Assembly (NCBI GenBank): GCA_964573885.1
Contig: CAZNLL010000128.1
Location: forward strand, 1-10,658
Direction: 5' to 3'
Length of the DNA stretch: 10,658 nt
Source: CAZNLL01 sp964573885
Lineage (GTDB): Bacteria > Desulfobacterota > DSM-4660 > Desulfatiglandales > Desulfatiglandaceae
A model generated the notes under the pieces. That model saw only the letters and a program-made list of their open reading frames with translations, was not told where the DNA came from and did no database searches. The position numbers were made by a program, and so were the translations under genes. Each line of letters begins with the position of its first letter. The first letter of the stretch is position 1. Positions 7,070-10,658 of the stretch are shown here, piece after piece.

Positions 7070-7085
7070 AATGGCACTGTTAAAA

Positions 7086-8117
7086 TCAATTTCGCCGTTC
7101 GGCCAGTCGCCTGAGGCTCAACACCGTATGCTCCATGACCAATGCGGCGTTTCTATTCCTACGCAACGACCTCCGGGATTGATCCAGGGTCAATAAACTC
7201 TCAATCAACCCTTTAATACTAAATCTTTCAGCCATATTTTGCAACCGATGAGAAAAATCCATATTGACCAGAAGGTCTGTGGGGCCGCCTATCCGGGCTA
7301 CCAACAGGTCCCTGTACCAACTCTCCCACACGCTCATGATATCTACGATAGGAGGTTCGCCCCCTTCTTCCATGTACACACTGCCTTTTTTCTCCTTCTG
7401 CACACAGTCGAGGGCCATGTCCAGGACCTTATCCCTGGGAAGGTCGGGCAAATCTATTAGGCGAAGAAGCCATGCCTGCCTCTTATTCAAGAAATCCTGA
7501 TCCCACATCTTGAGGGCACGCCCCAGGCTGCCCTCTGAGAGCTTGGCCAAAACAGCGCTCTCTTCCTGTTTCAATCCCTTTTTTTCGACAAGCCAGGCCA
7601 TCATGACAGGAACAGGCAGAGGTCTGAAGGGTACGCGCTGGCACCGGGACACGATCGTGGGGAGCAGATCCAGGGGTTCGGTAACATTTAAGACCAGAAT
7701 ATTCCCTGGAGGGGGCTCTTCCAGGGTCTTTAAAAAGGAGTTGGCCGCTTCCTCAGTCATCCTCTCGGCCTGGTGGATCACGCAGACCCTGTACTTCCCC
7801 GAGAGGGGCGAAAACCCGAGCCGTCGCTTCAGGGCCCTTATCTGATCGATTTTTAGATTTTGCCCGTCCGGCTTCAAGGACAAGAAATCCGGGAAATTCC
7901 CTCCCACCATTTGCCGGCACGGCGGGCAGTGCCCGCAGCCGTCCCCTTTATCCGGGTGGAGGCAGTTCAGGCTGAGGGAGAGAGCCATGGCCGTAGTCGT
8001 CTTGCCCACCCCTGGTATCCCGGTGAACAGATAGGCGTGGGGAATCTTTTCCCTCGACATAACCTCCATCAAGAATTTCTTGGCCCTCTCCTGTCCCGCT
8101 ATTCGAGAGAAAAACAT
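7086..8117 (-). CDS. holB: DNA polymerase III subunit delta' (clamp loader)
   Basis: This 343-residue AAA+ protein belongs to the clamp-loader group, which opens the beta sliding clamp and places it on primed DNA. The P-loop GIPGVGKT is intact at 33-40, unlike E. coli delta', whose loop is degenerate. Zinc-binding cysteines follow at C52, C61, C64 and C67. The Walker B region (VIHQAERM, 113-120) lacks the DE pair, and SRC with Arg158 keeps the arginine finger. Together these fit delta' rather than the gamma/tau ATPase; position between tmk and a ricT-like gene agrees. ATG at 8117 has AAGGG upstream. A 115-base gap with two hairpins separates it from tmk. A gamma/tau-like ATPase activity cannot be ruled out from the P-loop alone. 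Confidence 0.93.
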   Translation of the reverse strand: MFFSRIAGQERAKKFLMEVMSREKIPHAYLFTGIPGVGKTTTAMALSLSLNCLHPDKGDGCGHCPPCRQMVGGNFPDFLSLKPDGQNLKIDQIRALKRRLGFSPLSGKYRVCVIHQAERMTEEAANSFLKTLEEPPPGNILVLNVTEPLDLLPTIVSRCQRVPFRPLPVPVMMAWLVEKKGLKQEESAVLAKLSEGSLGRALKMWDQDFLNKRQAWLLRLIDLPDLPRDKVLDMALDCVQKEKKGSVYMEEGGEPPIVDIMSVWESWYRDLLVARIGGPTDLLVNMDFSHRLQNMAERFSIKGLIESLLTLDQSRRSLRRNRNAALVMEHTVLSLRRLAERRN

Positions 8118-8173
8118 GGATATCCCTTAATCCCCGCATAAAACCCGTTCTCTTAATGAGCCCCTTTGACTCA

Positions 8174-8189
8174 AGGGCGGATCCGCCCT
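8174..8189. repeat. 16-bp perfect GC-rich palindrome between tmk and holB
   Basis: Bases 8174-8189 read AGGGCGGATCCGCCCT, identical on both strands. As RNA it gives a 6-bp stem with a GAUC loop about 57 bases before the holB start. No T run follows on the minus strand, so it is not an ordinary terminator. Confidence 0.6.
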
Positions 8190-8213
8190 GAAGGAAGCGT
8201 AAAACAATTCACA

Positions 8214-8268
8214 ATCATTTTCGATCAAAATATCAGGGTATCATAGGCTTTAATTGATCGAAAATGAT
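8214..8268. repeat. 15-bp perfect inverted repeat spanning the tmk stop codon
   Basis: ATCATTTTCGATCAA (8214-8228) is the exact reverse complement of bases 8254-8268, with 25 bases between. In the tmk transcript the right arm encodes the residues IIFDQ near the C-terminus, the stop codon (8235-8233) lies in the loop, and the left arm is in the spacer before holB. The stem is AT-rich and no uridine tract follows directly. It may protect or process the tmk mRNA end or modulate read-through to holB. Confidence 0.7.
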
Positions 8269-8862
8269 CCCTTCCAGTTCATCTTCTCCCGTCGTTCCGT
8301 TTACCACCACAAATCTGCCTTTCTCCTTTTCCGCCATGTCCAGATACCCCTTTCTCACGGCCTCATGAAACTCCCTCTTCTCCCTCTCAAACCGGTCCTG
8401 CTCATCCTGGAGGAGCCGCTCGTTCCGCGCCAGGGCCCTTCCAAGGCCCACCTCCACGGGGCAGTCGATGAGGATGGTCCTGTGAGGCCGGAGCCCTTGG
8501 GAGGCCTTTTGATTCATGGACAGGACAAAGGCCATGTCCAGACCCCGGGCATAGCCTTGGTAGACCGTGGTGGCATCATAGAACCGGTCGCACAAGACCC
8601 ACTTTCCCTGTTCAAGGGCCGGCTTGATGACTTCGGTAACATGCTGGGCCCTGTCGGCGCCGTAGAGCAGGAGTTCCGCCAGGGCGCTGAGGTGGCGGTT
8701 TCGTGAATCCAGAAGGATTCTTCTGATGCCCTCCCCCACGGACGTTCCCCCCGGCTCATGGGTGAGCACCAAGGGCACACCCAGATCATCAAGGCGGAGG
8801 GCCAGGCGTTTGGCCTGGGTGGATTTTCCGCATCCCTCTATGCCTTCAAAGGTAATAAACAC
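8233..8862 (-). CDS. tmk: Thymidylate kinase (dTMP kinase)
   Basis: This 209-residue P-loop kinase phosphorylates dTMP to dTDP with ATP, an essential step in making dTTP. The P-loop EGIEGCGKST covers residues 6-15. HEPGGT (35-40) is the dTMP-contacting loop, CDRFYDATTVYQGYARG (from 91) holds the DR(Y/F) motif with Asp92-Arg93, and DRFERE marks the lid region. Length matches the usual 205-215 residues. The start is GTG at 8862, preceded by GGAGG four bases away; an ATG slightly upstream is out of frame. It is the first gene of the five-gene minus-strand run, downstream of a probable promoter at 9062-9090 and a leader hairpin. Nothing is missing. Confidence 0.97.
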   Translation of the reverse strand: MFITFEGIEGCGKSTQAKRLALRLDDLGVPLVLTHEPGGTSVGEGIRRILLDSRNRHLSALAELLLYGADRAQHVTEVIKPALEQGKWVLCDRFYDATTVYQGYARGLDMAFVLSMNQKASQGLRPHRTILIDCPVEVGLGRALARNERLLQDEQDRFEREKREFHEAVRKGYLDMAEKEKGRFVVVNGTTGEDELEGIIFDQLKPMIP

Positions 8863-8891
8863 CTTGCCTCCATAACCGGTTCCACCCGGAA

Positions 8892-8923
8892 ACGGATTTC
8901 TCTTAACGTTTTAGGAAATCCGT
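8892..8923. repeat. 9-bp perfect stem-loop in the tmk leader
   Basis: ACGGATTTC (8892-8900) is the exact complement of GAAATCCGT (8915-8923) across a 14-base loop that contains AACGTT. It lies about 30 bases before the tmk GTG, so in the transcript it could affect ribosome access, or at DNA level be an operator. Confidence 0.6.
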
Positions 8924-9061
8924 GGATTCCTTGCCCCCCACCCCAAATACGCCTAAACCCGACCCTTGAAAAAGCCCTGGATGGACAATATCTTCCTATT
9001 TTGATGTGCCCGCCAATATGGTCGATCCATTTTGATTAACGCGCAAAAAGTTTGGCTGTTG

Positions 9062-9090
9062 AGTATAAATAGAATCATGTAACGAATCAA
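9062..9090 (-). promoter_or_regulatory. Probable promoter of the tmk-holB-ricT-metG-xth operon
   Basis: On the minus strand TTGATT (9090-9085) and TATACT (9067-9062) are exactly 17 bases apart, four of six and five of six matches to consensus. A start near 9055 would leave a leader of about 190 nt before the tmk GTG, including the 8892-8923 stem-loop. Confidence 0.5.
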
Positions 9091-9179
9091 GATTCAAAAC
9101 CCCCACCCCCTTTTTCCCGGCCGCCGCCTTTCATATCTCCGCCTTTTTTGGAAAAAGGAGGTAGGGCCCCTTTTTTTGG

Positions 9180-9207
9180 TTGACAAAGGGAAAAAAGTGA
9201 CTACTAT
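9180..9207 (+). promoter_or_regulatory. Probable sigma-70-type promoter of the DksA-like gene
   Basis: TTGACA (9180-9185) is a perfect -35 box, followed after 16 bases by TACTAT (9202-9207, four of six). The start would fall near 9214, about 155 nt before the ATG at 9369. A second -10-like TATAAC at 9278-9283 has no good -35 partner. Confidence 0.5.
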
Positions 9208-9246
9208 TCCACCACTCTTTAAGAGATCAACGGTTTTCTAGCTTCA

Positions 9247-9284
9247 CGATGTGTCATTTCGATGTGTTATATCCTTGTATAACA
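9247..9284. repeat. 13-bp-spaced direct repeats overlapping a dyad
   Basis: CGATGTGTCAT (9247-9257) recurs as CGATGTGTTAT (9260-9270), ten of eleven bases alike. The second copy runs into a dyad, TGTTATA (9265-9271) and TATAACA (9278-9284), with a 6-base centre. The set lies in the presumed leader of the DksA-like gene and could bind a regulator or fold as RNA. Confidence 0.45.
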
Positions 9285-9354
9285 AGCCTTTCGACTCCTG
9301 ATCCATTTCCGACATAGAGGCAGAACACCGGTCACAGTCATCCATCATTTTTTT

Positions 9355-9362
9355 AAGGAGGT
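9355..9362 (+). promoter_or_regulatory. Strong ribosome binding site
   Basis: AAGGAGGT is the full complement of the 16S rRNA 3' end, six bases before the ATG at 9369. It is the strongest such site in the window, suggesting high translation of the DksA-like protein. Confidence 0.85.
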
Positions 9363-9368
9363 GTTATC

Positions 9369-9893
9369 ATGGATGATCTCCGTAACCGTTTTTTGGAAAA
9401 ACTCAATGGCCGAAAAAGGGAATTTCAGAGGGCCCTGGAAAAATTATTGGAAACCCAGAAGGAATATCAGAGCCCCTTGTCCAACAATCATGGAAGTGAT
9501 GAGTCTGATCAAGCGCAGCGAGAAATATCCATCTCGAGCAATTACAGTCTCATAGAACGTAAGACCAGGGAATTAAAGCAGATTGATCGTCTGATCCAGA
9601 AGGTCCTCAGAGACAAGTCTTTCGGTCGGTGCGAGGAGTGCGGAAGACAAATCCCCGCTGAAAGGCTCTTGATCATGCCTGAGGCCTCCCTGTGCGTGCA
9701 TTGTCAGAGAAAGCTGGAAAGGTCTACCCAGTATAGAGGCCTCGACTCCCGAGGGGCCTTACCCTACCTGTTCCGCAAGGGAGAGGACCAGGAATCTTTT
9801 TCGGGGCTCAATGACCTGGAATATGCCCTCAATGATTCCGACATGGACCGGTTCTCCACGGAGGAAAACGGGGACAACGGGTTCACAGGCTAA
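9369..9893 (+). CDS. DksA/TraR family zinc-finger protein with acidic C-terminal extension
   Basis: This 174-residue protein has the plan of DksA/TraR regulators, which enter the RNA polymerase secondary channel and tune initiation, often with ppGpp. A charged helix (about 1-38) and a second (about 56-83) can form the coiled coil. Between them lies D44-E-S-D47-Q-A49, matching the DxxDxA tip needed by DksA to act on polymerase. A four-cysteine zinc finger follows: C88-X2-C91 and C109-X2-C112. It lacks most of the N-terminal segment that precedes the coil in E. coli DksA. It adds about 60 residues after the finger, rich in D, E, S and G. Start and ribosome site are unambiguous. Polymerase binding is inferred. 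The neighbour downstream is an amidase remnant, so gene context gives little help. Confidence 0.9.
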   Translation: MDDLRNRFLEKLNGRKREFQRALEKLLETQKEYQSPLSNNHGSDESDQAQREISISSNYSLIERKTRELKQIDRLIQKVLRDKSFGRCEECGRQIPAERLLIMPEASLCVHCQRKLERSTQYRGLDSRGALPYLFRKGEDQESFSGLNDLEYALNDSDMDRFSTEENGDNGFTG

Positions 9894-9904
9894 CAGGAAT
9901 AGGG

Positions 9905-10549
9905 TTGCAAATATCCACTTCACTAAAGATCGGCTTCAGTCCCACCTTGGGGTATGCCCGTGTCCAGGCCGAGGTCTCGGAATTGGTTGAAAAGGCGGCA
10001 AGCTCCTTTGAGCAGATGGGCCACAGGGTGGAGGAGTGGCAGGGCCGGCTACCGGATGTGAGTGAAACCTGGTCGGAGCTCTTTAGCAGTGATATTTACG
10101 CACAGATCCAACATGAACTGCCCCGCACAAGACCACAACCGGGCAGATCATTGCTGAAATCCCTGGATCAGGCCAGCCGACTCTCCTTGGAAGCCCTTAT
10201 TAAGCACCAGAAGATCCGGTCAGACCTGAACCGCATCCTGTGGCAGTTCTTTAACCGCTTTGATATCCTTCTCACGCCCACCATGCCTACCGAGGCCTTT
10301 AGGGCTGAAGGCCCACCCCCCAAAGAAATCGACGGCCACCCCATTCCTCTCCTGGGGGCCGTCGCATTTACTTATCCCTTCAATCTCTCCGGGCACCCCG
10401 CCGCCTCTGTGAGGGCGGGAATCACCAGGGCAGGACTCCCGGCCGGGCTTCAAATCATCGGGCCCAGGCATCGCGACGATTTAGTCCTCCAGACGGCCTT
10501 TGCTTACGGACAGGCCCATCCCTGGGACGATGATTGGCCCCAGCTCTAA
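9905..10549 (+). pseudogene. C-terminal half of an amidase-signature enzyme, catalytic half missing
   Basis: The frame reads the second half of an amidase-signature (GatA/AtzF-like) hydrolase. It begins at the LKIGFSPTLGYA segment that normally lies near the middle of these proteins of roughly 450-500 residues. It continues through FDILLTPTMP and the C-terminal signature PFNLSGHPAAS...AGLPAGLQIIGP. The N-terminal part, with the catalytic Lys, the glycine/serine-rich loop and both catalytic serines, is absent. It is not found in any frame upstream, where the DksA-like gene ends 12 bases earlier. The only early start is TTG at 9905 with a weak ribosome site; the first in-frame ATG is at 10016. 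I read it as the product of a deletion. The remaining frame is intact, so loss may be recent, or the fragment may be kept; catalysis is not expected. Confidence 0.75.
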
Positions 10550-10575
10550 ATTCTGACCCTGCCTGGCCAAGGTCG

Positions 10576-10658
10576 TCACATGGCCTTGCAGACCTTTTCC
10601 AGGGCCTCGGCCATGGCCTCGTCCTCTTTGCGGATGTCTTCCAGGGTCTTGGGTTTTA
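10576..10658 (-). CDS. 3' end of an unrecognised minus-strand gene
   Basis: On the minus strand a frame enters at the right edge and ends with TGA at 10578-10576. The visible 26 residues or so read KPKTLEDIRKEDEAM, then AEALEKVCKAM, and look like a charged, helical protein C-terminus. They converge on the amidase remnant across 26 bases. The piece is too short to name a family. Codon use resembles that of the neighbouring genes, which supports it being coding. Confidence 0.5.
   Translation of the reverse strand, partial: KPKTLEDIRKEDEAMAEALEKVCKAM

Larger units (their letters stand above)
8863..9368. other. Divergent control region between tmk and the DksA-like gene
   Basis: No gene is supported in these 506 bases. 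From left to right they hold a leader hairpin of tmk (8892-8923), a minus-strand promoter (9062-9090), a C-rich run (9100-9110) and a pyrimidine/purine-biased stretch (about 9106-9180). Next come a plus-strand promoter (9180-9207), direct repeats with an overlapping dyad (9247-9284), and a strong ribosome site (9355-9362). The run C6-A-C4 at 8934-8944 resembles C5-A-C5 at 9100-9110. Confidence 0.6.

Noticed and set aside
6356..7114. A 252-codon open frame on the plus strand opposite the ricT-like gene and the holB end.
   Set aside because: It mirrors the real genes on the other strand, has no ribosome site or recognisable domain, and the opposite strand shows conserved family motifs throughout.
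9100..9118. G-rich run on the minus strand that might form a G-quadruplex.
   Set aside because: Only three runs of three or more G are present in close range, short of the four needed for a canonical quadruplex.
1..10658. A defence, toxin-antitoxin, CRISPR or secondary-metabolite system.
   Set aside because: All full genes are assigned to housekeeping families or to a DksA-like regulator, and no array of repeats or paired small genes was found.

Overview
The window looks like chromosomal, mostly housekeeping DNA from a Gram-negative bacterium, most likely a member of the Desulfobacterota (former Deltaproteobacteria) or a relative. The clues are a tmk-holB-ricT(yaaT)-metG gene order that carries a PSP1/RicT protein, a one-zinc-knuckle (Thermus-type) methionyl-tRNA synthetase, a DksA/TraR-type zinc-finger protein and GTG starts. 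The assignment is an inference from gene content and not a measured placement.

Layout. Positions 1-665 (minus) hold a 5'-complete, 3'-cut AMMECR1-domain gene (amrA-like) whose open frame begins with a signal peptide. Positions 666-1026 are non-coding. Inside them lies a 191-bp unit bounded by perfect 14-bp inverted repeats (716-906), resembling a miniature inverted-repeat element, next to a near-consensus minus-strand promoter (956-983). Phosphoglucomutase pgm follows (1027-2661, minus). A short divergent promoter region separates it from nth, endonuclease III (2840-3481, plus). Convergent to nth is a long minus-strand operon, read right to left from about 9060 to 3542: tmk, holB, ricT-like PSP1 gene, metG, xth. 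It supplies dTMP kinase, the clamp-loader delta' subunit, a Ric-type RNA-processing factor, MetRS and exonuclease III. Nth and ExoIII, which act in consecutive steps of base-excision repair, thus sit tail to tail.

Positions 8863-9368 form a 506-bp divergent control region with a probable promoter in each direction, several hairpins, and direct repeats. It leads rightwards to a DksA/TraR-like gene (9369-9893, plus) with an intact DxxDxA tip and a CX2C-CX2C zinc finger. Directly behind it is the C-terminal half of an amidase-signature enzyme lacking the catalytic half (9905-10549), read as a gene remnant. The last 83 bases hold the 3' end of an unrecognised minus-strand gene.

I found no CRISPR array, toxin-antitoxin pair, phage module or clearly new multigene system. 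The items most worth a second look are the 14-bp-TIR element with its neighbouring promoter, the dual-start exported/cytosolic AMMECR1 protein, the His-for-Cys substitution in the Nth iron-sulfur motif, the 15-bp inverted repeat across the tmk stop codon, and the truncated amidase next to the DksA-like gene.
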